Source: Chitinophagaceae bacterium
GTDB taxonomy: Bacteria > Bacteroidota > Bacteroidia > Chitinophagales > Chitinophagaceae
Assembly: GCA_947452875.1 (NCBI GenBank)
Contig: CANGEZ010000031.1
Coordinates: forward strand, 1 to 13,135
DNA: 13,135 bases
Direction: 5' to 3'
The notes beneath the pieces were generated by a model. It was not told the DNA's origin and did no database searches. It saw only the letters and a list, made by a program, of their open reading frames with translations. Below are positions 6,633 to 13,135 of the stretch, in pieces (the first letter of the stretch is position 1; each line of letters starts with the position of its first letter). Made by a program: the position numbers and the translations under genes.

Positions 6633-7838
6633 ATGATAAAGATGAAATCTCCGGTACTAATTATTTTTATTCTCCTTGTTTCTTTTAATGCCATTGCTCA
6701 ACAGCCCAAGCCATTGTTGAGTCTTGCTGATAGCAGTTTGCACGTTTTTGTTGGGGGCAAAATAAGAACCACTATGTTAATGAGTAACAAAAGAACCTTT
6801 CCATCAGGAACCGCTTTTTTATTATTGCCTAAAGATGCAACAGGAGAAGAAAGTAGTTTTGATTTGAATTCTCGCTCAAGCAGTTTGTATTTTGCTTTGG
6901 ATGGTCCTAAAGTAGGAGATTTTAAAATGAGTGGTATGATGTTTTTTATGCTTACTTCAAATGTAACTTCTGAAACTTATGGTATACTGCCCAGTTTGTT
7001 ATATGTTGATTTGAAAAATGATCATTGGCGTTTTGCATTTGGGCAACAAATGGATGTTTTCGCAGAAAGAATTCCCAATATGATTGATAGTTATTTTGCA
7101 TTGGCATCATCGGGATGTGCAGGCAATAGTTCCAGAGGTCAAATTAGAGCGGAAAGATATTTTTCTGTAGGGAAAAAAGGTAAGTTTTCTTTAACGGCGG
7201 CAGCAAGTGAGCCCATAACATCTTATTTCTCTCCTGATTTAAGAAATAATACGGCAGATAATGGAATGCCAAATGTTGAGTGGGCTGCTAAATATAGTTC
7301 CGGTAAAGATGCTGCTGCGTGGGTGCCTTATGATAATTTGGAATTAGCCGTATCCGGAGTTTCTGGATCGTATCGTGTTTTCAAAAATGATATCAATGGC
7401 AATAACATTCGGGTGAATCATCCACAGGTTTTTGGTATCGCCGGTGAATATGCTTTCCGCTTCGGTAAACGCTTCGGTATACAGGGAGAAGTATACAATG
7501 GAAAAGCATTGGGCAATTATGCAGCCACTATTTTTCAAACTACCAAAGGAGATTTTGACAAAGAAATAAGAAGCACCGGCTTCTGGACAGAGCTTGCTTT
7601 CTATTGGAAGAAAAGTCTTCAAACCAGAGTTGGATATGGCCAAGATAAATGCAACGAATCTGATTTAATGGGACTAGGTATATTTCAAAACAGCACCTTG
7701 TTTGGAAACCTTATCTGGGATATCAATCAATCCTTCCAAATTGGTGCGGAAGTAAGTTACAAACAAACAGATTATCTAGCTCCGCTAAAAAACAATCAGG
7801 GAATTACTGCCATGTTGATGGCTCAATATAAATTTTAA
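6633..7838 (+). CDS. DcaP-like outer-membrane porin
   Basis: 401 residues with a signal peptide (about 1-22; MIKMKSPVLIIFILLVSFN...AIA). A second start at residue 4 (6642) would also serve. The mature protein resembles DcaP-type trimeric porins of the outer membrane: an early strand HVFVGGKIRTTMLMS, then NSRSSSLYFALDGPKVGDFK, LLYVDLKNDHWRFAFGQQMDVF and RGQIRAERYF. After these come repeated amphipathic strands (FGIAGEYAFRFGKRFGIQGEVYNG, STGFWTELAFYWKKSLQTRVGYG). It ends in YKF, an aromatic C-terminal residue typical of a barrel recognised by the Bam complex. DcaP proteins favour dicarboxylates and other anionic small molecules; applying that here is inference. The amidohydrolase gene follows after 25 bases in the same direction, suggesting the porin admits its substrate. 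The divergence from well-studied DcaP proteins is large, so the family call is moderate. Confidence 0.7.
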   Translation: MIKMKSPVLIIFILLVSFNAIAQQPKPLLSLADSSLHVFVGGKIRTTMLMSNKRTFPSGTAFLLLPKDATGEESSFDLNSRSSSLYFALDGPKVGDFKMSGMMFFMLTSNVTSETYGILPSLLYVDLKNDHWRFAFGQQMDVFAERIPNMIDSYFALASSGCAGNSSRGQIRAERYFSVGKKGKFSLTAAASEPITSYFSPDLRNNTADNGMPNVEWAAKYSSGKDAAAWVPYDNLELAVSGVSGSYRVFKNDINGNNIRVNHPQVFGIAGEYAFRFGKRFGIQGEVYNGKALGNYAATIFQTTKGDFDKEIRSTGFWTELAFYWKKSLQTRVGYGQDKCNESDLMGLGIFQNSTLFGNLIWDINQSFQIGAEVSYKQTDYLAPLKNNQGITAMLMAQYKF

Positions 7839-7863
7839 TATCAATAAAAAAACACACAAACGC

Positions 7864-9606
7864 ATGAAAAAATTATTTTCGATTCTAGGGCTTGTATTTA
7901 TTTATTCATTGAGTATCGCACAGCAAACTAATAATAGTTTGGCCGTTTATTATAACGGGGATATTATTACCATGAAAGGCAATACGCCTCAATATGTCAA
8001 AGCTGTTGCAGTCTCTAAAGGAAAGATTATTTATGTTGGAACGAAAGAAGAAGCCTTGATTCGTGCTGGCAAAGGTGCTGCAATGATAGACTTAAAAGGA
8101 AAAACACTTTTACCTGGTTTTATTGATACACACGGCCACTTAATCAATTATGGTAAAAACCTAACATGGGCGGGCTTAAGAGGAGTAACCAGCGTTGATG
8201 ATGTCATCAGCCGCATGAAAGTCCAAATAAAAAATACGCCCGCAGATCAATGGATTATCGGGTTTGGATACAACAAAAACGGAATGGCGGAAAAACGGCC
8301 CCCTTCCGCAGAAGAATTAGACATGGTTTCAAAAGATCGTCCTGTACTCATTATGGATGCGTCTGGCCACGCGGGCTCTATAAATTCTGTTTTGATGAAA
8401 ATAGTGGGATACACTGCCGAAACTCAAGATCCTTTAGGTGGAGTAATTGTTCGCAAACCGAATAGCAAAGAACCTCTTGGTCCTGTAGATGAAACTGCAC
8501 TCAATCAGGTATTGTTGTTACAACCTGCAGCTACAGGCGAATTGGCTGATAGGGTTATGAAAGGAGCTGCAGATTTATGGGCACAATATGGTCAAACAAC
8601 TGCTATGGAATGTGGTTTTGGAAGAAATCCTGATGATATTTCCATCGTTGAGAATGCTATAGAAAAAAAATTATTAAAAATTGATTTGTTATTATACGCA
8701 AAAGAATCTGAAACAGATCACGCTTTGAATGCAGCGATGCCTATTGTTGCAAAATATCAGGCACCTGATGCGGTCCGTACTGGTTTACTAACTTCTCGTC
8801 CAGATTTAAATAAAGGATATATCAACAGGGTTAAATTAGCCGGTGTTAAATATTGGTTGGATGGCGACTTGAATTCTATGTGGATGAGTCAGCCATATAC
8901 CAATAATCCTCCCGGAGTAACTGGTGCGTTCAGCGGATATGGTCAAATACCTGATAGTGTTCTTAACGCTGGGTTTGACAGATTCTGGAAAACCAATTTT
9001 CAGATTAATATGCACGTGAATGGTGATGCCGGAGCTGAACAAGCGCTTGTTGCAGCAGAGAATGCAACAAAAAAATATGGCAAAAGTGATCATCGTCCGG
9101 TATTTATTCATGCAACATATTTGCGCCCTGATCAAATCAAACGTTTGAAAGCAATAGGCGGCATTCCAAGTTTTTTAATTGCTTCTTTACCGGCGGCAGG
9201 AGATATAGCCATTTACTTTTTTGGAAAACAAAGAACAGATCATTTTGCAGCAGGCAACTCTATGGTAAAAGCAGGCATAAAATTTACTTTATCTCATGAT
9301 GCTCCTGTATCAGGAACTCCGGCTATTTTGCCTTTGGTGTGGGCGGCGGTTAACCGAACAACTTCTTCAGGTGCAATTGCGGGAGAAGAAGAAAGAATTA
9401 CTCCATACCAGGGATTATTAGCTGTTACAAATTATGCAGCTTATCAGATTAAAGAAGAAAAAACTAAAGGATCTTTAGAAGTTGGTAAACTAGCAGACAT
9501 GGTTATTCTAGATAAAAATCCTTTAAAGGTTCTTCCTTCAACCATAAAAGACATTGAAGTATTGGAAACAATAAAAGAAGGCGTTTCTGTATATAAAAAG
9601 AAATAA
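7864..9606 (+). CDS. Exported metal-dependent amidohydrolase (Amidohydro_3 / YtcJ-like)
   Basis: 580 residues: signal peptide 1-19 (MKKLFSILGLVFIYSLSIA), so it acts in the periplasm. The family (amidohydrolase family 3, including YtcJ and N-substituted formamide deformylase) are metal hydrolases of amide, formamide or related C-N bonds. Visible motifs in order are the small N-terminal beta domain (AVYYNGDIITM...), FIDTHGHL with His90-x-His92, Glu249 in AMECGFG, VKYWLDGD (Lys329, Asp333), MHVNGDAG (His384), IHATYL (His416) and LSHDAP (His478-Asp479). The C-terminal SLEVGKLADMVILDKNP closes the beta-sandwich. Metal-site residues appear complete, so it is probably active. LSHDAP replaces the more usual GSDxP around the catalytic Asp. 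The substrate is unknown. It lies between a porin and a META lipoprotein gene with 25- and 28-base gaps, supporting one operon and export-linked catabolism. Confidence 0.9.
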   Translation: MKKLFSILGLVFIYSLSIAQQTNNSLAVYYNGDIITMKGNTPQYVKAVAVSKGKIIYVGTKEEALIRAGKGAAMIDLKGKTLLPGFIDTHGHLINYGKNLTWAGLRGVTSVDDVISRMKVQIKNTPADQWIIGFGYNKNGMAEKRPPSAEELDMVSKDRPVLIMDASGHAGSINSVLMKIVGYTAETQDPLGGVIVRKPNSKEPLGPVDETALNQVLLLQPAATGELADRVMKGAADLWAQYGQTTAMECGFGRNPDDISIVENAIEKKLLKIDLLLYAKESETDHALNAAMPIVAKYQAPDAVRTGLLTSRPDLNKGYINRVKLAGVKYWLDGDLNSMWMSQPYTNNPPGVTGAFSGYGQIPDSVLNAGFDRFWKTNFQINMHVNGDAGAEQALVAAENATKKYGKSDHRPVFIHATYLRPDQIKRLKAIGGIPSFLIASLPAAGDIAIYFFGKQRTDHFAAGNSMVKAGIKFTLSHDAPVSGTPAILPLVWAAVNRTTSSGAIAGEEERITPYQGLLAVTNYAAYQIKEEKTKGSLEVGKLADMVILDKNPLKVLPSTIKDIEVLETIKEGVSVYKKK

Positions 9607-9634
9607 ATTTACTAATCAATAATAAAAATAAACG

Positions 9635-10099
9635 ATGAATCAGTTAAAACTTTTTCTAATTATTTTATTTATTTTTTCAAGTCTCTTAAGTTGTAATTCA
9701 ACTAAAAAATCAACCAATACAGGAATTTCATCCGCCAATACCAATTCTGAGTTAATAGAAACCTACTGGAAGCTAACTGAATTAATTGGCGAGCCTATCG
9801 TTATGACAACTGGCACAAATACGGAGATGCGCATGATATTAAAAAAGGAAGGAAACCAAGTTTCTGGAAACGGAGGTTGCAATAGCTTTATAGGCAGTTA
9901 TACCTTATTGGAAGGCAACAGGCTTAGCTTTTCTCAATTAGTGAGTACTAAAATGGCTTGCATCAATATGGAAAAAGAAGGAACATTTATGGAGGTTCTT
10001 CAAAAAGCAGACAATTATTCTATCGAGGGTAAAGTACTCAGTCTGAATAGATCTAAGATGGCACCACTTGCAAAGTTTGAAGCGATCTACATGAAATAA
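9635..10099 (+). CDS. META-domain (HslJ-like) lipoprotein
   Basis: 154 residues with a type II signal peptide: hydrophobic stretch 4-18 and lipobox LLSC with Cys20 as the lipidation site. A Ser/Thr/Asn-rich tether (21-38) leads to one META domain (about 40-152). The diagnostic pattern is present: YWKLTELIGEPI, VSGNGGCNSFIGSYTL (Cys82), LSFSQLVSTKMAC (Cys109), then EGTFMEVLQKADNYSIEG and LSLNRS. The two Cys residues could form a disulphide. META/HslJ proteins are envelope proteins of poorly defined role; E. coli HslJ is heat-inducible and linked to novobiocin resistance. It follows the amidohydrolase after 28 bases and is probably the last gene of that operon. Whether it assists the enzyme, or is a stress or inhibitor-like partner, is unknown. 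Confidence 0.88.
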   Translation: MNQLKLFLIILFIFSSLLSCNSTKKSTNTGISSANTNSELIETYWKLTELIGEPIVMTTGTNTEMRMILKKEGNQVSGNGGCNSFIGSYTLLEGNRLSFSQLVSTKMACINMEKEGTFMEVLQKADNYSIEGKVLSLNRSKMAPLAKFEAIYMK

Positions 10100-10309
10100 A
10101 AAATTTTAAATTTTTTCAGCATAATATGAAAAAATAAATTGGATACTCGTCTTGTTTTATTGGGAATAGAAAATAATTATTTATACGAAAAAAAAGTCTT
10201 TCAACAAACGCTAAAAATTTATTCGGAAATTGTAAAACAGTTTTGTATTTAAATGTAAAATAGCGCATCCTATGTTTGTGGTTAAAATTTAGAGAAAGTA
10301 ACGTCCCTC

Positions 10310-10348
10310 TCAGGAGACATTGCTGATAATAAAAAAATTGTTTTTCTC
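10310..10348 (+). repeat. CAGGAGACATTGCT module, copy 2
   Basis: Matches 3639-3677 with one difference (A to T after the A-run). Here it is preceded by ACGTCCCTC, close to the ACGTCCCTTA preceding the copy in the second 141-bp unit. It is followed directly by the palindrome at 10350, so the module is mosaic. Confidence 0.8.
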
Positions 10349-10349
10349 A

Positions 10350-10369
10350 CCCACCGTTAAAACGGTGGG
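10350..10369. repeat. REP-like palindrome CCCACCGTT-AA-AACGGTGGG
   Basis: Perfect 9-base arms around two bases; realistically a 7-bp GC-rich stem (CCCACCG/CGGTGGG) with a TTAAAA loop. It resembles the small GC-rich palindromes of REP/RAYT-associated repeats seen in many Bacteroidota. It could also act as a bidirectional terminator between the convergent genes, being the most stable hairpin in the gap and having T-runs nearby. No transposase is in the window. Confidence 0.75.
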
Positions 10370-10408
10370 CTAAAATGAAAATACCTTACAATCTGGCTAC
10401 ATTAAAAT

Positions 10409-10549
10409 AAAAAATTCGTGAATTCGTGGTTATTACAATATTCAAAAACGCAGCGTTGAAATCTTAGTGAACCTTTGTGCCTTAGCGCCTTCGTGGCAAA
10501 AAAATCAATACACGCAACGTTCCTTACAGGAGACATTGCTCAGAAAGAA
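10409..10549 (+). repeat. 141-bp intergenic repeat, unit A
   Basis: Runs from an A-run plus TTCGTGAATTCGTGG, through CAGCGTTGAAATC and GCCTTAGCGCCTTCGTGGC, to CAACGTTCCTTACAGGAGACATTGCTCAGAAAGAA. It differs from unit B at three of 141 positions by eye. TTCGTG occurs three times within the unit. On the minus strand it reads GCCACGAAGGCGCTAAGGCA and so on, resembling CCACGAAGGC-type repeats I recall as common in environmental bacterial genomes. No open frame or tRNA-like fold was recognised. Confidence 0.9.
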
Positions 10550-10553
10550 ATGT

Positions 10554-10694
10554 AAAAAATTCGTGAATTCGTGGTTATTACAATATTCAAAAGCGCAGCG
10601 TTGAAATCTTTGTGAACCTTTGTGCCTTAGCGCCTTCGTGGCAAAAAAATCAATACACGCAACGTCCCTTACAGGAGACATTGCTCAGAAAGAA
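10554..10694 (+). repeat. 141-bp intergenic repeat, unit B
   Basis: Direct copy of unit A after a 4-base spacer (ATGT), giving a 145-base period. The three differences are in CAAAAGCGCAG (A: CAAAAACGCAG), ATCTTTGTGAACC (A: ATCTTAGTGAACC) and AACGTCCCTTA (A: AACGTTCCTTA). The low divergence implies recent duplication or ongoing homogenisation. Confidence 0.9.
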
Positions 10695-10735
10695 CCTTTT
10701 GAACATATCAAACCTTTTGAACTTTTTCAACCTTT
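10693..10735. repeat. 18-base periodic tract AACCTTTTGAAC
   Basis: AACCTTTTGAAC occurs at 10693-10704 and 10711-10722, with a truncated third copy (AACCTTT) at 10729-10735, an exact 18-base period. It overlaps the end of repeat unit B by two bases and stops just before the topoisomerase TGA (10738-10740). Confidence 0.7.
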
Positions 10736-10737
10736 CA

Positions 10738-13135
10738 TCAAAACAACTCCCCCTGATTATCACCTTTCTCTTTCTTCTCCTCCCACTCCATTTCAACAGA
10801 TTTTGAAAAGTCTACAAGCTTGGCTCCTGCTGCTTTCCAACCCATCACTTCAACCAAATCAGCCACTTTAAATTTCTTCACATTGATTTGTTGACCACGA
10901 CCTGTTTGCACTTTTAAAATTGGAGAAGCTGATGTAGAAACGGCTTCAAGATAATTTTCTTTTCCATCTTTAATGAAGAAGAATTTAGAATTTAAAGTAG
11001 TGGTTTCTATTTTAAAACGCTTGATATTGTATTGCAACTTTTCGTTGTCGAGATAAACAGCAGAAATGATTTTTTCAGCACCATATTTTTCAATCAATAA
11101 CACTTTCTCCGGATCAAAACGCTGTGTCAATTCTTGATCGGTGATTTCATAATTGCCATCATTGTAAATAACCAGGATTCTGTCTTCAGCATCAAACATG
11201 CCTAAATAGTCGCCTTTTTCTTCTGTATTTAATCTTCCGAATTTATCATCAAACCACATTTTTTTGGCGCTTAATGTTGACTTGCCGGCTTCTTTAAATT
11301 TCACGGATTTTACAGGATATTTGGTAACTGTGTTACCCATGCTGCTTCTTCCTTTGATCTCTAGTTCTTCAAAATAGAAATCAAGTTCTTTGTTACGAGC
11401 GGTACAATTTGGACTTAAAGTAATTTTCACTTGTTCCGCCTCACCATTAGGGTTAGCCGAAAAATAATGAACCTTACTTCTTTCAGAACCTTTGGTTAAA
11501 TCATATTCTTTTTCTCTGGTAATACCGGTTACGTTGAAACGCTTGGCAAAACTGACACCTGTTTTTCCATCCAAATAAATCATGTTGTAAGTAGTGCGCT
11601 CGTCATTCTTTTGAAACAGTGCTACATGCAGAATGTCTTTACCGATAAATACTTTATCTGCCACACGAACAACTTTCATCGTGCCTCCTTTTGTGAAGGC
11701 AATGATATCATCAAGGTCACTACATTCCAACACAAACTCATCTTTTTTCAATGAGGTACCAATGAATCCATCAGCGAAATTGGCATACAATTTAGTATTG
11801 GCAATAGCTACAGATTTCGCCTGTATGGTATCAAATAATTTAATTTCGGTTTTGCGCTCTCTGCCTTTGCCGTATTTTTTCAACAAGTTTTCATAATAGG
11901 CAACAGCATAATCCACCAGGTTTTCCAAATCATGTTTCACCTGTTTGATTTCAGCTTCTAGTCCTTTGATTTGATCATTTAATTCATCAATGTCAAGTCT
12001 ATAAATTCTTCGTACAGGCTTTTCAGTGAGTTTTAAAATGTCGTCTCTTGTAATCTCTCTTTTTAATTTCTTTTTGAAAGGTTCAAAAGCTTTGTCAATG
12101 GCCAGGATAACTTTATCCCAAGTTTCATGCTTCTTTTCAAGCTCCTTGTATATTTTTTCTTCGAAGAATATTTTTTCAAGAGAAGTATAATGCCATTTTT
12201 CTTGAAGCTCTGCCAATTTAATTTCCAATTCTCTTTTTAAAAGCTCTTTGGTATTTTCGGCAGAGATTTTTAATAATTCAGTAACGGTAAGAAACTGTGG
12301 CTTCTGCTCTACAATCACACAGGCATTAGGAGAAATGCTGACTTCACAATCTGTGAATGCGTACAAGGCATCAATCGTAATATCAGGGGAAATACCTGCA
12401 GCCAACTCGATGATGATTTCTACATCGGCTGCAGTATGATCCATTACTTTTTTAATCTTAATCTTACCCTGGTCATTTGATTTTACAATACTCTCCATCA
12501 ATTGAGTGGTTGTAACACCATATGGAACACTTCTGATGACCAATGTTTTTTTGTCTTGTTCTTCAATTGTAGCTCTTACTCTGACTTTACCACCTCTTTT
12601 TCCGTCATTGTAGTTGCTGGCATCCATGGTGCCGCCTGTTTGGAAATCTGGAAGAATTTCAAACTTACGTCCACGTAATGCTTTGATAGAAGCTTCAATC
12701 AGTTCGCAAAAGTTATGAGGTAATATTTTCGTTGCCAAACCAACTGCGATACCTTCTGCACCTTGAGCTAATAGTAAAGGGAATTTCATCGGCAAGGTTA
12801 CGGGTTCATTTTTACGACCGTCGTAACTCAATTGCCAGTTGGTGGTCTTTGCATTGAAAGCTACTTCCAAAGCAAATTTACTCAAACGCGCTTCGATATA
12901 TCTTGGTGCAGCCGCATCATCACCGGTTCGCACATCACCCCAGTTTCCTTGAGTATCAATGAGTAAATCTTTTTGACCGAGATTGACAATAGCATCTCCA
13001 ATACTTGCATCTCCATGTGGGTGATACTGCATGCTTTGTCCAATGATATTCGCTACTTTGTTGTAACGACCATCATCCATTTCTTTCATGGCATGTAAAA
13101 TCCTGCGTTGCACAGGTTTCAGACCATCTTCAACA
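10738..13135 (-). CDS. parC: DNA topoisomerase IV subunit A (GyrA/ParC family), N terminus missing
   Basis: 798 residues are visible (first full codon 13132-13134), ending GELF; roughly 45 N-terminal residues lie beyond the edge. Type IIA topoisomerase A subunits cut and rejoin both DNA strands to decatenate or relax DNA. The visible order is VEDGLKPVQRRILHAM, the winged-helix block YHPHGDASIGD (visible 37-47), and the catalytic Tyr in AAAPRYIEARL (visible residue 79; codon 12898-12900). Then come LPLLLAQGAEGIAVG-type tower residues, a long coiled coil (about 300-425, including KPVRRIYRLDIDELNDQI) and a degenerate C-terminal domain from about 435. No GyrA-box is seen in the C-terminal domain, favouring topoisomerase IV over gyrase. 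It matches the conserved Bacteroidota ParC type closely. The B subunit gene is commonly adjacent and may lie upstream outside the window. Confidence 0.93.
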   Translation of the reverse strand, partial: VEDGLKPVQRRILHAMKEMDDGRYNKVANIIGQSMQYHPHGDASIGDAIVNLGQKDLLIDTQGNWGDVRTGDDAAAPRYIEARLSKFALEVAFNAKTTNWQLSYDGRKNEPVTLPMKFPLLLAQGAEGIAVGLATKILPHNFCELIEASIKALRGRKFEILPDFQTGGTMDASNYNDGKRGGKVRVRATIEEQDKKTLVIRSVPYGVTTTQLMESIVKSNDQGKIKIKKVMDHTAADVEIIIELAAGISPDITIDALYAFTDCEVSISPNACVIVEQKPQFLTVTELLKISAENTKELLKRELEIKLAELQEKWHYTSLEKIFFEEKIYKELEKKHETWDKVILAIDKAFEPFKKKLKREITRDDILKLTEKPVRRIYRLDIDELNDQIKGLEAEIKQVKHDLENLVDYAVAYYENLLKKYGKGRERKTEIKLFDTIQAKSVAIANTKLYANFADGFIGTSLKKDEFVLECSDLDDIIAFTKGGTMKVVRVADKVFIGKDILHVALFQKNDERTTYNMIYLDGKTGVSFAKRFNVTGITREKEYDLTKGSERSKVHYFSANPNGEAEQVKITLSPNCTARNKELDFYFEELEIKGRSSMGNTVTKYPVKSVKFKEAGKSTLSAKKMWFDDKFGRLNTEEKGDYLGMFDAEDRILVIYNDGNYEITDQELTQRFDPEKVLLIEKYGAEKIISAVYLDNEKLQYNIKRFKIETTTLNSKFFFIKDGKENYLEAVSTSASPILKVQTGRGQQINVKKFKVADLVEVMGWKAAGAKLVDFSKSVEMEWEEKKEKGDNQGELF

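Larger units (their letters stand above)
10100..10737. other. Convergent intergenic repeat island
   Basis: 638 bases between the META lipoprotein and topoisomerase genes, which point towards each other. No gene is supported; short frames across it are translations of repeats. From left to right it holds about 200 bases of AT-rich unique sequence, a CAGGAGACATTGCT module fused to a REP-like palindrome, two 141-bp near-identical units in tandem, and an 18-base periodic tract abutting the topoisomerase stop codon. Confidence 0.85.

Noticed and set aside
10100..10116. Intrinsic terminator directly after the META gene
   Set aside because: The hairpin is made only of A and T with a one-base loop, so it would be unstable; the GC-rich palindrome at 10350 is a better candidate.
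10271..10278. TATGTTTG as an orphan promoter for a small RNA covering the repeat module
   Set aside because: It matches the -7 consensus, but the nearest TTG (10243-10245) is 25 bases away rather than 19-21, and one 8-base match in AT-rich DNA is expected by chance.
10409..10694. CRISPR array
   Set aside because: Only two units, each 141 bases, with a 4-base spacer; CRISPR arrays have short repeats and unique spacers of about 30 bases.
10612..10871. Overlapping open frames over the 141-bp unit and the topoisomerase end
   Set aside because: They are repeat translations continuing antisense into the parC coding region; the protein strings are low-complexity and unlike any family.
10738..13135. 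DNA gyrase subunit A
   Set aside because: No GyrA-box is visible in the C-terminal domain and the sequence matches the Bacteroidota topoisomerase IV type throughout.

Overview
The window looks like chromosomal DNA of a member of the Bacteroidota, probably a Chitinophagaceae-type organism. The DNA is AT-rich. Promoter candidates fit the Bacteroidetes sigma factor (TAnnTTTG at -7) rather than -35/-10 boxes, and starts lack obvious Shine-Dalgarno sequences. Most products carry Sec signal peptides ending in FAQ or IAQ, or a lipobox, and are outer-membrane or periplasmic proteins. The family-level placement is an impression from the protein sequences, not a computed one.

Layout. (1) 1-1404, minus strand: a DUF3347-type anchored periplasmic protein followed by the N-terminal third of a TonB-dependent receptor cut by the window edge, probably one transcription unit. 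(2) 1543-3480, plus strand: an ABC-F ATPase, divergent from unit 1, with back-to-back promoter candidates between them. (3) 3481-3837: a repeat-bearing gap between convergent genes. (4) 3838-6269, minus strand: three outer-membrane beta-barrel genes in a tight row. The last, a BamA/TamA-like surface antigen, is interrupted by a single in-frame TAA, with reading frame and homology continuing on the other side. (5) 6270-6632: a divergent promoter region. (6) 6633-10099, plus strand: a putative operon of a DcaP-like porin, an exported YtcJ-type amidohydrolase and a META-domain lipoprotein. It could be an import-and-cleave module for an unknown amide-like substrate. (7) 10100-10737: a second, larger repeat island between convergent genes, with two near-identical 141-bp units, a REP-like palindrome and an 18-bp periodic tract. 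(8) 10738-13135, minus strand: a type IIA topoisomerase A subunit of the Bacteroidetes ParC type, lacking only its N terminus.

The least ordinary features are the repeat family and the nonsense-interrupted gene. All four copies of a CAGGAGACATTGCT core lie in the two tail-to-tail intergenic gaps, in the same orientation, attached to different partner sequences. I found no tRNA, rRNA, CRISPR array, transposase or phage gene. There is no convincing defence system here; the three-gene porin-amidohydrolase-META cluster is the best candidate for an undescribed functional unit.
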